Assembly: GCA_937931205.1 (NCBI GenBank)
Contig: CALHBF010000015.1
Coordinates: forward strand, 124,001-188,000
From: an uncultured Bacteriovoracaceae bacterium
GTDB lineage: Bacteria; Bdellovibrionota; Bacteriovoracia; Bacteriovoracales; Bacteriovoracaceae
Direction: 5' to 3'
Length of the DNA: 64,000 nt
Shown: piece after piece, positions 25,922 to 34,284 of the stretch
Layout: each line of letters opens with the position of its first letter
How positions within the stretch are numbered: the stretch's first letter is position 1
Made by a program: the position numbers and the translations under genes
The notes under the pieces: model-generated
Databases searched by the model: none
What the model saw: the letters and a program-made list of their open reading frames with translations, nothing else
What the model was told of the DNA's origin: nothing

Positions 25922-28108
25922 TTATTCTTGTTTTTTCTCTACGTTTAAGAGCTCATCGATCTCTTCAACATCAAACTCAGTCAGACCATATGGATTGTCT
26001 TTTGAGTTCAGATCTTCATCCATATAACGTTTTCCTAAATTCTCTTCAATCTCATCCAGGGCCTCTTGATCGATATTCCCTTGAGACTTCTCGATACCAT
26101 TTAGACTCTGAGATTCAAGAAGCTTATCTTCATCAAGATTAGCATCATTAATAATCTTCTCAGCGTGCTCAATCTCACGCTCAAGACGCTCAAGCGCCTT
26201 AAGATCTCTTTCTGATTCACGAATCACTGACTTCTCACGTTCCTGACGCTCAAGTTCTGAAAGCTCATCTTCTGTCAGTCTGATTGAATCAGCATGCTTT
26301 AAGAGGTCTTCATTCAGATTATCCAGATTAAGCTCTACATCCAGCTCTTCCAACGCTTTGCCGCCGATCATATCAGCTTCACCACCGGCCTTAGCATTCT
26401 TAGCAGTCGTTTCTCTTAAGTGAGCTTCTTTTGTTTTCGTGATAGCAATTGCACCCGAATAAAAATCACGACGGGCCCCAGTAACAAGTGCCGTTGCAAA
26501 ATTATCGGTCAGTGTAATAACTGTCAATTCACCCACTTTATAAGTCGGCTGATCAGCAATATTTCTTCCAGTGAGACGATCTTTGAAACCGTAAACGTCA
26601 AAAACGTTCCCCATTTCAACTCCATCAGCTCTTCCGCGGTCGATATAAACCACATCCCCGTAGCTCATAAGGTTTTGACCGCCTTCATAAGCTCCCATAA
26701 TTGCCGCTTCAATCATGCGTGAGTTATAGGTTCTTGTAATGCGATCAATTTTAGGAGTGTAAGCGGTAATTCTGTCACCACGCTGAGGAGTTCCAGAAAC
26801 TTCCACAAACTCAACTTCAAATAAATCTGCTACTTTACGTATAACTTTAATCTGAGCAGTAATTGAGTATTTGTAACCTTTGCGATCAGAGTTCTTATGC
26901 GTGACCTGTCCGCCTGCTGTGTAAACGCTGAACATATCACCAGGAAGGGGTTTTACTGATTCATCAAACTTTACATAAGCACGATCAGTTGTCGTGAAAA
27001 ATACGTTCTCATCAGGACCGCTATTGACCACACCGAAATCCTGAACAATATTCATCGACAAGAAAGTAGAAAGATAAAATCCTTCTTTATACGAGAAGAA
27101 AATACGAGAGTTTTTATCAAAACCTAGATTGTCATAGTTCTTAGGAATATTGAATTCGAACTCATTTTTAGGCGGTTCGTAGTGATCATATTCTTTATTA
27201 AGAGCTTCTTTGTTGGCCTCTACTAGATCTTCCATTGTTTCATTGGAAGCATATTGAAAATAAATACCCTTATCTACCAAATTTTGCTTCTCAGATAACC
27301 ATGGCGGAGTTGCATCATCTCCAAAATTATCAATATTGCTTGGATTGAAGTCCCCTGTTGTTCCTGGTGCTTGATTCAACTCTTCATCAGTAAATGTTCC
27401 CAGCTTAAACTCTGGTGCCTGATTTCCACTACCTGTTGTAAACGAGAGAATCATCCCTGGTTCAATAAAGTGAGGGTTCGTAATATAAGGATTAAGCGAC
27501 CAAATTTTTGGATAGTAGTACCCACTACCAAAAAGTTTTTTTGAAATTTTAAAAAGCCAGTCATTAACAACAACTGTATAAGTCTCAACTCTTGCTGCTG
27601 TAGCAACTTCATTCCAATCATTATCAGAAATCTGTCCCTTAATCGTTTCAGCAATTCGAAGAAGATCTGCCTCTTCCCTGCCCGCATCAAAATTCTTTAT
27701 GGGAGTAATGACAACATTAGACTTCGATTGATCTTCTTTTAATTCTGTACTCTCACCGATATCGAGCTTTAAAGTCTCAAGATCATCATCAGTCATATTT
27801 TTTTCAACTGATTGAATCGGTGGCTCTTCAGTTGTTTCGATTGGATCGACTGTTTCTGAAGATGAATCAAGGTCGACGGCTTCCATATCTGAATCAGAAG
27901 CATCCATTGACCCTTGATTGAGGTCAATCGTCTCCGAACTCGGAGTTTCTATCAATGCTTTCTCGTCTTGATTATCTTCAAATGGTATTGAAACGTCTGC
28001 TTCGTCCAGCAAACCTTTAAGATCATCGTCCATGGAGTCATCTTGCGAGTACCCCTGCTGACTCAACAGCAATAAGAATAAAATGAATGAAAACTTTTTT
28101 CTTACCAC
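25922..28108 (-). CDS. Acidic LysM-domain envelope protein
   Basis: A 728-residue exported protein with signal MVRKKFSFILFLLLLSQQGYS. Residues about 22-130 are strongly acidic and low complexity. A LysM-like fold is at about 174-225 (VETYTVVVNDWLFKISKKLF, then PYITNPHFIEPGMIL), which would bind peptidoglycan. The middle (about 260-610) is beta-rich, with two repeated GDRITAYTP and GNVFDVYGFKD-type strands, and the C-terminal 120 residues are again acidic and helical (ELSELERQEREKSVI). It follows the TPR lipoprotein by nine bases on the same strand. Similar LysM/TPR pairs occur in deltaproteobacterial envelopes. The role is probably structural. Confidence 0.7.
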   Translation of the reverse strand: MVRKKFSFILFLLLLSQQGYSQDDSMDDDLKGLLDEADVSIPFEDNQDEKALIETPSSETIDLNQGSMDASDSDMEAVDLDSSSETVDPIETTEEPPIQSVEKNMTDDDLETLKLDIGESTELKEDQSKSNVVITPIKNFDAGREEADLLRIAETIKGQISDNDWNEVATAARVETYTVVVNDWLFKISKKLFGSGYYYPKIWSLNPYITNPHFIEPGMILSFTTGSGNQAPEFKLGTFTDEELNQAPGTTGDFNPSNIDNFGDDATPPWLSEKQNLVDKGIYFQYASNETMEDLVEANKEALNKEYDHYEPPKNEFEFNIPKNYDNLGFDKNSRIFFSYKEGFYLSTFLSMNIVQDFGVVNSGPDENVFFTTTDRAYVKFDESVKPLPGDMFSVYTAGGQVTHKNSDRKGYKYSITAQIKVIRKVADLFEVEFVEVSGTPQRGDRITAYTPKIDRITRTYNSRMIEAAIMGAYEGGQNLMSYGDVVYIDRGRADGVEMGNVFDVYGFKDRLTGRNIADQPTYKVGELTVITLTDNFATALVTGARRDFYSGAIAITKTKEAHLRETTAKNAKAGGEADMIGGKALEELDVELNLDNLNEDLLKHADSIRLTEDELSELERQEREKSVIRESERDLKALERLEREIEHAEKIINDANLDEDKLLESQSLNGIEKSQGNIDQEALDEIEENLGKRYMDEDLNSKDNPYGLTEFDVEEIDELLNVEKKQE

Positions 28109-28117
28109 AAGCTACCT

Positions 28118-28810
28118 TTAGCGCGATTCAAAAACATCGTTCAAGATTGAAGCATATTGCTCTTTCTTGCTTACGATGCCTAATTTGTCGGCACAAGTTA
28201 TAGAGTATCTCAATGCATCTAGTACAACACCGGAATGAGAATAGCGTGAGATAATATCTTCAAAAACTTGCAGGGCCAGATCAAATTGTCCTTTTTCAAA
28301 CAACATTTCTCCAATCTGTTGCTTAGCTCTTACTGCAATAGCAGGAGTGCTTTTCAATTCAAGCTCTTGGAAAATTTTTGTGGCTTCACCTTGATTTGTT
28401 TGTCTCAGAATCACTCCTCGACGGAACAAACTAACCTGATCTTCAAGCCCACGAGGAACCACAATTGTTGCTTGTGAATCAACAACTGGAGTTTGTGGTG
28501 CAGAATTAGGAGCAGAACCAAAGAGATCCACTGTCTCAGTAGAAACGCTGGTTGCTTGGATTTCATCAACTAATGAAGTAGATGAAGGTGCTTCTCCCTT
28601 ACGAGTGGCATCCTCATATTTTTTTGATAGCTCTTCGTATTTAACTAAGAGTTGATCATACTTTTCACGAGGGACGACTTGTTTTTTACGCGCCTGCCGG
28701 ACGTCATCTTCAACAAGACTTTTTTCTAGGTTTTTATACCAAGAGCAAGAGGAAACAAGAGTAAGTGTAAATAGCGAAATTGATAGGCCAATTCTCAAAG
28801 CGTCCTCCAT
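28118..28810 (-). CDS. TPR-type lipoprotein
   Basis: A 230-residue lipoprotein (lipobox LVSSC, Cys22). A coiled-coil stretch follows (REKYDQLLVKYEELSKKYED), then a serine/threonine/proline-rich linker, then about 100 residues of TPR/Tol-Pal YbgF-like repeats (LFEKGQFDLALQVFEDIIS). The combination of coiled coil plus C-terminal TPR is the YbgF/CpoB pattern. It is the first gene of the unit with the LysM protein and so probably anchors or assembles it at the outer membrane. No Tol-Pal genes are nearby. Confidence 0.7.
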   Translation of the reverse strand: MEDALRIGLSISLFTLTLVSSCSWYKNLEKSLVEDDVRQARKKQVVPREKYDQLLVKYEELSKKYEDATRKGEAPSSTSLVDEIQATSVSTETVDLFGSAPNSAPQTPVVDSQATIVVPRGLEDQVSLFRRGVILRQTNQGEATKIFQELELKSTPAIAVRAKQQIGEMLFEKGQFDLALQVFEDIISRYSHSGVVLDALRYSITCADKLGIVSKKEQYASILNDVFESR

Positions 28811-28830
28811 GACTTAACTTCTTAAATTTT

Positions 28831-28859
28831 TTGACTTTGCCTTTCTTTTATTCTAATTC
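28831..28859 (+). promoter_or_regulatory. Possible promoter for the DUF4911-like gene
   Basis: TTGACT (28831-28836) and TAATTC (28854-28859) are 17 bases apart, 31 bases before the ATG at 28891. The -35 box is good, the -10 box weak. Confidence 0.3.
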
Positions 28860-28890
28860 ACTATCTATCTTAGTCAAGGAAACTATCAAT

Positions 28891-29157
28891 ATGAGTCATT
28901 ATAAACAAACTAAAGAACTCTACTACTGCCTCTTAAGAGTTCCCAAGGATGAAGCCTATTTTGTCTATTTTACTTTTGAGTCTAATGAAGGGCTTTGTTA
29001 TTACTCGACTGCAGATGAATCTCTCAAGGGACAATACCGAGATATTATTGTCAGGGCCCCTATCGAGGCCCGTGGTGATTTAACAAACCTGATTAACCGC
29101 TTAAAAACAGAAATCAGGCTCGATGTTTTAGAAGAGCAAATTATTCAAGATTCTTAA
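28891..29157 (+). CDS. Small DUF4911-like protein
   Basis: An 88-residue cytoplasmic protein read from the ATG at 28891, which has AAGGA ten bases upstream; a longer frame from a TTG at 28831 falls on the promoter. The layout ELYYCLLRVPKDEAYFVYF, then NEGLCYYST, then a short C-terminal helix (LTNLINRLKTEI) resembles DUF4911, small proteins of deltaproteobacteria with no known function. The 3' end overlaps the convergent peroxiredoxin gene by 17 bases. Assignment is tentative. Confidence 0.5.
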   Translation: MSHYKQTKELYYCLLRVPKDEAYFVYFTFESNEGLCYYSTADESLKGQYRDIIVRAPIEARGDLTNLINRLKTEIRLDVLEEQIIQDS

Positions 29158-29743
29158 AGAACTTGATGACTTCCTGATGGTGGGTCTTTGTATCCACCTT
29201 TGTCATCACATGAAGCACTTTCCCATCTTTACCAATAAAAAAACTTTGCCTCAAAATTCCCATAAATTCTCTTCCCATGAATTTTTTTAGTCCCCAAGAG
29301 CCGTAGGCTTCGCACACCTGATGATCTTCATCAGACAGAAGAGTAAAATTAAGATCTTTTTTGGTCTCAAAATCTTTTAATTTCTTTACCGGATCTGCAC
29401 TAATACCCAGAACTACGATATCTAGTTTTTTAAGCTCACCTTGGGCATCGGTTAAACTGCAGGCCTGAACTGTACACCCTGGAGTAAGAGCTCTTGGATA
29501 AAAATAAACAACAACATTTTTACCTTTAAAGTCTTTAAGACTTACCGTCTTGCCGTTCTGATCAAGAAGAGAAAACTGAGGTGCTTTATCCCCGATCTTA
29601 GGAAGGTTTGGATTGATTGTGGCCGGTTTCACAACCTTCTTCGTTACCACTTTTTTTGCCACTGTCTTTTTTTCTGTTGTTTTTGCCGGCGTTTTTTTCG
29701 TTACTGCTTTTTTTGAAACAACTTTTTTCTGAACTTTTGCCAT
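29141..29743 (-). CDS. bcp: Bcp-type peroxiredoxin with a lysine-rich N-terminal tail
   Basis: A 200-residue thiol peroxidase. Residues about 45-200 are a normal Bcp/PrxQ domain: YFYPRALTPGCTVQACSLTD holds peroxidatic Cys90 and resolving Cys95, five residues apart as in atypical 2-Cys Bcp. The first 40 residues are extra: 15 lysines, one acidic residue, and repeats of the KKxV/KKT type, very like a histone H1 tail. The start ATG at 29743 shares one base with the upstream stop (TAATG), so it is coupled to the metallo-beta-lactamase gene. The tail could bind DNA or polyanions and place the peroxidase near the nucleoid; this is inference. The enzyme call is secure. Confidence 0.9.
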   Translation of the reverse strand: MAKVQKKVVSKKAVTKKTPAKTTEKKTVAKKVVTKKVVKPATINPNLPKIGDKAPQFSLLDQNGKTVSLKDFKGKNVVVYFYPRALTPGCTVQACSLTDAQGELKKLDIVVLGISADPVKKLKDFETKKDLNFTLLSDEDHQVCEAYGSWGLKKFMGREFMGILRQSFFIGKDGKVLHVMTKVDTKTHHQEVIKFFKNLE

Positions 29744-30468
29744 TACCAATTATCCCTTTGTTGTCTTAAGTAAAAAAATATTTCTTTCTCAGTAAGCTCT
29801 GAGAATCTATTGTCCATTTTTAAGCGATCCAAAGAAAAAAAAGGATTAACTCTCTTCTCCTCTTCCATTGTTCTAATCCCTCTATCTTCTACATCCTGAT
29901 AATCGACTTCATGAAGAAAATTTTTGATATTCTTATTTTCAGGATCAAACTGCAGAGCAAATTCAAGATTTCTTTTTGAGTAATCATGCCCTGGATATAA
30001 AAGAGTAGATTCATCAAGCATAGACAACAGCTTTTGAGTTGTCAGGTAAAGGGTCTCGACATCCCCGCCATTTTTACAATTCCCTACTCCAGCATTAAAA
30101 AATGTGTCACCGGAGAAAAGATGTTTTTTCCCATCACTGGCAAGTAAAAAAACCTGATGATCCATCGTATGTCCGGGCGAAGCGATAAAATCAATGACCG
30201 CCTTTTCTCCTAATTTCACCTTCCCTTCTGCCTTCATGACTTCACAGTCAAAACTCTCAATAAGGGAACTATTTCCCCTTATATGATCATAGTGCTGATG
30301 GGTATTTAAAATTCCTGCAAGATTTAAGCCCTGACCTCTGATATAATCTTTTATGGGTCCACCCTCATAAGGGTCAATGGCCCAAGCATCTCCAGTCACA
30401 TCGTCAAAGAAGAGATAGGAGAAGTTTCGAAGATCGTTATAACCAAAAAATCTTTTAATCTGGATCAT
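29743..30468 (-). CDS. Metallo-beta-lactamase-fold hydrolase (glyoxalase II-like)
   Basis: A 241-residue cytoplasmic hydrolase. The signature THQHYDHI provides the first metal ligands, and PGHTMDH and SGDTFF complete the zinc/iron site. The size, PGHDYS and the C-terminal region (NKNIKNFLHEVD) fit hydroxyacylglutathione hydrolases (glyoxalase II), which free lactate from lactoylglutathione; GshB in this window would supply glutathione. Other thioester hydrolases are possible. The ATG is separated from the divergent Ste24-type start by only one base, and the stop is fused to the bcp start. Confidence 0.82.
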   Translation of the reverse strand: MIQIKRFFGYNDLRNFSYLFFDDVTGDAWAIDPYEGGPIKDYIRGQGLNLAGILNTHQHYDHIRGNSSLIESFDCEVMKAEGKVKLGEKAVIDFIASPGHTMDHQVFLLASDGKKHLFSGDTFFNAGVGNCKNGGDVETLYLTTQKLLSMLDESTLLYPGHDYSKRNLEFALQFDPENKNIKNFLHEVDYQDVEDRGIRTMEEEKRVNPFFSLDRLKMDNRFSELTEKEIFFYLRQQRDNW

Positions 30469-30469
30469 T

Positions 30470-31708
30470 ATGGGAAACCTTTTCAGTTATTATACTCAAA
30501 TTTTATTTCTTACCCTTATTATCATCAATCATCTCTGGGAAATCTACCTTGCACGTAGGCAGGCCAATTACTTGATGAAGAATCGTTTTCGCATTCCAGA
30601 AATGTTTGCACAAGATATCACTCCTGATGATCATCAAAAATCAACTCTCTATGCTGATGATAAACTGAGAATGACTCAGGTAAAACTCATTTATCAACTC
30701 TCTCTTTATCTATATTGGTTTCCATTCAGAGGAGCAGAGTCACTCTACATGAACGTTTCAAACTTTACCCTAACGGGTGACGCTGTTTTTCTTATCTCAT
30801 TTGTTATGATTCAAAGTCTCTTATCTTTACCTTTCAGCTATATCTCTACGTTCTTTATTGAAAAAAAATATGGATTCAATAGAACCACTCATAAACTTTT
30901 TTTTACAGATCTTTTAAAAGGACTTCTTTTAAGTTCTATGATCCTTATTCCTCTACTCTTCGTAGTACTTCTTACTATGAGTTATTTTAAAAACTCGTGG
31001 TGGGTTATCAGTTTTGCTATTTTAACAATTTTCCAACTGGGTATGCTTTGGATTTATCCCTCATTCATTGCTCCGATGTTTAATAAATTTTCGCCTTTAA
31101 GCGAAGGACCTCTTAAAAGTCGAATTGAGAAACTTTTAGAAGAAGTGGGCTTTCATGCTCAAGGTATCTTTGTCATGGATGCCTCTCGTCGCTCCACTCA
31201 TGGGAATGCTTATTTCACAGGATTTGGTAAAAATAAAAGAGTCGTTTTTTATGATACTCTTATGGATAAACTCAGTGATGATGAGGTCATCGCCGTTCTT
31301 GCTCACGAACTAGGCCATCTCAAACTGAAACACATTCCTAAACAAATCGCGATATCACTCGTCCTTAGTTTTTTTGGATTTCTAGCAATGTATTTATTGT
31401 CACGTGCAGACTGGTTTTACACAGGACACTTTATGAGAATCACTTCAAACGGAGTGCTGCTATTTATTTTTTCCTTCGCTGCAAGTTTTTACACATTTTG
31501 GTTTTCTCCGCTCTCATCTATCTTTTCTCGTAAAAATGAATTCGAGGCCGATGCCTTTGCCTGCAAATATGCTCAGGCCAAAGATCTTAAGCACGCACTT
31601 ACAAAACTCTATAAGTTTAATGCGAGTCCCGTGCAGAGTGACCCGTGGTATGTCTTTTTCTATTACTCCCACCCCACCCCAACTGAGAGGTTTCAAAGAC
31701 TTAGCTAG
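30470..31708 (+). CDS. M48-family membrane metallopeptidase (Ste24-type)
   Basis: A 412-residue polytopic protease with five or six membrane helices. The catalytic zinc site is VLAHELGHLKLKHI (HExxH) with the third ligand in NEFEADAFA. The N-terminal helix ending EIYLARRQANYL and the downstream KKYGFNRTT block are typical of CAAX prenyl protease 1/Ste24. Bacterial members probably act in membrane-protein quality control rather than prenyl processing. Its start is one base from the divergent hydrolase start, so its promoter must lie within that gene. Length is normal for the family. Confidence 0.88.
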   Translation: MGNLFSYYTQILFLTLIIINHLWEIYLARRQANYLMKNRFRIPEMFAQDITPDDHQKSTLYADDKLRMTQVKLIYQLSLYLYWFPFRGAESLYMNVSNFTLTGDAVFLISFVMIQSLLSLPFSYISTFFIEKKYGFNRTTHKLFFTDLLKGLLLSSMILIPLLFVVLLTMSYFKNSWWVISFAILTIFQLGMLWIYPSFIAPMFNKFSPLSEGPLKSRIEKLLEEVGFHAQGIFVMDASRRSTHGNAYFTGFGKNKRVVFYDTLMDKLSDDEVIAVLAHELGHLKLKHIPKQIAISLVLSFFGFLAMYLLSRADWFYTGHFMRITSNGVLLFIFSFAASFYTFWFSPLSSIFSRKNEFEADAFACKYAQAKDLKHALTKLYKFNASPVQSDPWYVFFYYSHPTPTERFQRLS

Positions 31709-31815
31709 TTATTCCGTACCGTAGACGATGTAGGAAGTGGCGTCTGGTGTGAAAACTGGGCAGGAGCAACCTTTGCTGGCTTCAGTTGTTATAAAACAAC
31801 ATATCCTGCGACCAA

Positions 31816-32673
31816 TTAAATCTTGTCGTAATCAAGACCTGTCAGAGAACTGCGGAGAAAGTTCAAATAAGGCTTTCTCCACTTCTCAACTTCATTATGA
31901 AGCTCATGATAGGCACCATCAAAAACTTTTAGGGTTGCATTTTTTTCCATTTCTTTGAAATAGTGCTTTGTCATAGGGTAATTCACAAGCTTGTCTTCAG
32001 TTCCAATAGCACAGAAGACAGGACAATTGGCCCTGAGAGGTCGTGAGAAAACATTGCGGGCCGTCTTCAATAACTCAAAGAATAATTTCGAATGAATTTT
32101 AAGCTGATTAAGCTCATCCTTGATATAAGCCTCATAAACACGAGAATCATGAGATAACTTCTTTAAATCTAAAATTCCCTTCAGTTCAACACTGGGAAGA
32201 ATAGTAAGTGCCTTATAAAAAAGTTGAGGAGCAAGACTAAAAACCTCACCGCCCATACCAGAAGCACCTACAGCAGGTGAACTTAAGAAAACTTTTTGAG
32301 GATAGAAATCTTTTTCGGCCGAATTTTGAAGGAAGCAACTAGTAATAAGGCCTCCCATCGAATGCCCTAAAAGTGAGTACTTCGACATAGAGAACTCATT
32401 CTTCAAATATGCGAGAATAACACCTAGATCTTTCACATAGTCTTGAAAATCCTCAACATACCCTCTTCTACCTTCACTTCGCCCATGTCCCCTTAAATCA
32501 TAGAGACAAATATTAAAGTTCTGGGAAAAGAGCTTAAGGATATGCTCATGTCTTTCTTGATGCTCACCTAATCCATGAGTAACAATCAACCACTCCGAAC
32601 AGCCATTCTCTCTGACAATGGCCTTTAACTTTGTTCCATCAAAAGAAGTGATATCTCGAAACTCTTTATTCAT
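31816..32673 (-). CDS. Alpha/beta hydrolase, monoacylglycerol-lipase-like
   Basis: A 285-residue hydrolase without signal peptide. The nucleophile elbow is LLGHSMGGLI; the oxyanion/cap region opens with HGLGEHQERHEHIL and YDLRGHGRSEGRRG, which is close to monoacylglycerol lipases and lysophospholipases. The acid and base are likely in IGTEDKLVNY and GAYHELHNE. It could cut host or membrane lipids. It starts divergently from the CPLC protein gene (45 bases), and converges on the Ste24 gene. A frame without a start codon reads through the 107-base gap after its stop. Confidence 0.85.
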   Translation of the reverse strand: MNKEFRDITSFDGTKLKAIVRENGCSEWLIVTHGLGEHQERHEHILKLFSQNFNICLYDLRGHGRSEGRRGYVEDFQDYVKDLGVILAYLKNEFSMSKYSLLGHSMGGLITSCFLQNSAEKDFYPQKVFLSSPAVGASGMGGEVFSLAPQLFYKALTILPSVELKGILDLKKLSHDSRVYEAYIKDELNQLKIHSKLFFELLKTARNVFSRPLRANCPVFCAIGTEDKLVNYPMTKHYFKEMEKNATLKVFDGAYHELHNEVEKWRKPYLNFLRSSLTGLDYDKI

Positions 32674-32718
32674 TTTTTCCTCATTTCATATTTTAGAAGG
32701 ATCAATTATAATCGTTTT

Positions 32719-33099
32719 ATGTATTGCCCTTTATGCTTTCAGAATAACATGAAAATCCGCTCTGCAGGAGTGATCAAACTTGCTTTTAATGGCAAATCCC
32801 GTAATACGTCACTGTTTACCTATAATTTGCAAAAAGATTCTCATGATCAACTTAAAGAAAAGCTAAGAGACAAGATAGTTGACTTCTTTAGTTTCTATGC
32901 CGAGTTCAATAATAAAACTCCCATTAAAAACTTCGAAGCCTACACTTCAGACTATATTTGCTTGGATGGTTGCAAAATCGATATCAATACCAAACTGAGC
33001 ATTATTGGTGTCTTATTCACCAAGGCCGAAATTTTAGAAATCTTAAGTAATGAAGCGGCTAAATTTGGCCTGACTATTGAGTCCCCTTTAGAAGGTTAA
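32719..33099 (+). CDS. Hypothetical protein with N-terminal CPxC motif
   Basis: A 126-residue cytoplasmic protein. It opens MYCPLCFQNNM, a single CxxC that could bind zinc with two more cysteines (Cys81 and Cys86 in DYICLDGC), which together make a plausible zinc ribbon spread around an insert. The remainder is mixed alpha/beta (IIGVLFTKAEILEILSNEA). No known family. Its 3' end overlaps the convergent lipoprotein gene by 12 bases. Confidence 0.5.
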   Translation: MYCPLCFQNNMKIRSAGVIKLAFNGKSRNTSLFTYNLQKDSHDQLKEKLRDKIVDFFSFYAEFNNKTPIKNFEAYTSDYICLDGCKIDINTKLSIIGVLFTKAEILEILSNEAAKFGLTIESPLEG

Positions 33100-34137
33100 A
33101 TTCAATTTTAATTCTGCTTCAATAAATCCTTTCAATTGAAAAGATTCTGGCACTTTACCAGCTTCGATAAAAGCATCGATCTTAATCGCATTGTTTTTCT
33201 TCATAATAGGAAGAAGGTTAAGCTCAGATACATTAAAATCAAAACAAGTTGTGGGAGTACATTTTTCAATAAACTCTACTCCTAAACTCTCCAGGTAATC
33301 CCCTTCTTCTCCTAAGACTGCCTTGAAATGCTCCTCAATAATTCGATCTTTTTTAAGCTCAACAAGGATGGATTTATTCAAGATATGAATTCGATTCATC
33401 ATTCCATGAAGTTTTGGATGTTTGGCCAGATAGTTTCTAGCTTTAGCAGGAGAACTAGTTTTAACAATAAATACAGATCCGAACTGATCATTTTTTAAAT
33501 AGTTTTCTTTTTTCTTCTTATCAAAGGTAAGAAACACTAATTCCTTTGCTTTAGACAAATCAATAAGCGAGGCATGAGTTCGCTCAGAAGAAAAAATTTG
33601 GCTCAACGGCAGGGCTTCCTTACTATTAAGCATTTTAGTATCAACAACTGGTGTCCAATCAGTTTTGGGATCGACATTTATCGTTGAAAACTTCACTGCC
33701 AAGCGATCGATAAACTTAAAATTCACATCGTCTTTTCCAAAAATAAATCTATTCCAAAATTTTGTCTCTCTTGGCCCCTTAACAGGTTCAATATAGAAGA
33801 AAATTCTTTTAAAACGCACTTCTTTGAAATACTCCTCAGGAATCTCGGGGATTTTTTGTGTGAGGGAAACCTGCATTTTCCCCATACCAATAGTAGCTCC
33901 TAGGTCTGCAAATATTTTACTAAAGCCACCTAAAATGAAGCCAATTTTTGAAAAAGGAGAATCAAAAGATTCAATCGTCTCATCAGATAAAGGAAGAACC
34001 ATAGGCATAATGGTATATTGCCCGTCACCGTAGGCTTCCGACATTTTTCGAGCAGGAGTGGCACCCGAAATCTCGCTCTTGTTGCCACAAGAGACAAGTA
34101 GAAGAAAAGACAGAATGGTAAGCAGTGACTTCTTCAT
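33088..34137 (-). CDS. Lipoprotein of unknown function
   Basis: A 349-residue lipoprotein (lipobox LLVSC, Cys17). The mature protein is alpha/beta with long charged strands (KEVRFKRIFFYIEPVKGP, KELVFLTFDKKKKENYL) and a conserved-looking CTPTTCFDFNVSELNLLP with two close cysteines. No family recognised. A perfect TGTCTA-N5-TAGACA palindrome lies 15 bases before its start, inside the likely promoter or leader. The 3' end overlaps the convergent gene by 12 bases. Location is probably the outer membrane, periplasmic face. Confidence 0.55.
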   Translation of the reverse strand: MKKSLLTILSFLLLVSCGNKSEISGATPARKMSEAYGDGQYTIMPMVLPLSDETIESFDSPFSKIGFILGGFSKIFADLGATIGMGKMQVSLTQKIPEIPEEYFKEVRFKRIFFYIEPVKGPRETKFWNRFIFGKDDVNFKFIDRLAVKFSTINVDPKTDWTPVVDTKMLNSKEALPLSQIFSSERTHASLIDLSKAKELVFLTFDKKKKENYLKNDQFGSVFIVKTSSPAKARNYLAKHPKLHGMMNRIHILNKSILVELKKDRIIEEHFKAVLGEEGDYLESLGVEFIEKCTPTTCFDFNVSELNLLPIMKKNNAIKIDAFIEAGKVPESFQLKGFIEAELKLNLTF

Positions 34138-34151
34138 ATAAACCCTTAAAG

Positions 34152-34170
34152 GTGTCTAATTTTTAGACAC
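34152..34170. promoter_or_regulatory. Palindrome TGTCTA-N5-TAGACA, copy 2
   Basis: GTGTCTAA-TTT-TTAGACAC is a perfect 8-bp inverted repeat between the divergent lipoprotein and outer-membrane-protein genes, 15 bases from the lipoprotein start. It has the same core and spacing as copy 1 at 8550-8568. Confidence 0.45.
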
Positions 34171-34217
34171 TTCGTTTGCTTCATTTTCCTAATGGTATGG
34201 GGAGTGTTTAAAATATA

Positions 34218-34250
34218 ACAGGGGGAATTTCTAAATTACATACCCCCTGT
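34218..34250 (+). promoter_or_regulatory. GC-rich inverted repeat in the leader of the outer-membrane protein gene
   Basis: ACAGGGGG (34218-34225) and CCCCCTGT (34243-34250) are perfect 8-bp arms around a 17-base AT-rich loop, 34 bases before the ATG at 34285. The gene has almost no Shine-Dalgarno sequence, so this stem may affect translation or be an operator. Confidence 0.4.
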
Positions 34251-34284
34251 CTTGAAGTTAGTCAGTCGATGTAAAATCCTTTTC

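Noticed and set aside
28831-28890. TTG start extending the DUF4911-like gene
   Set aside because: The TTG is the first triplet of a likely -35 box; the ATG at 28891 has a ribosome site.
33130-33141. 12-base palindrome TTTCAATTGAAA
   Set aside because: It lies inside coding sequence without a loop and is AT-rich; chance is likely.
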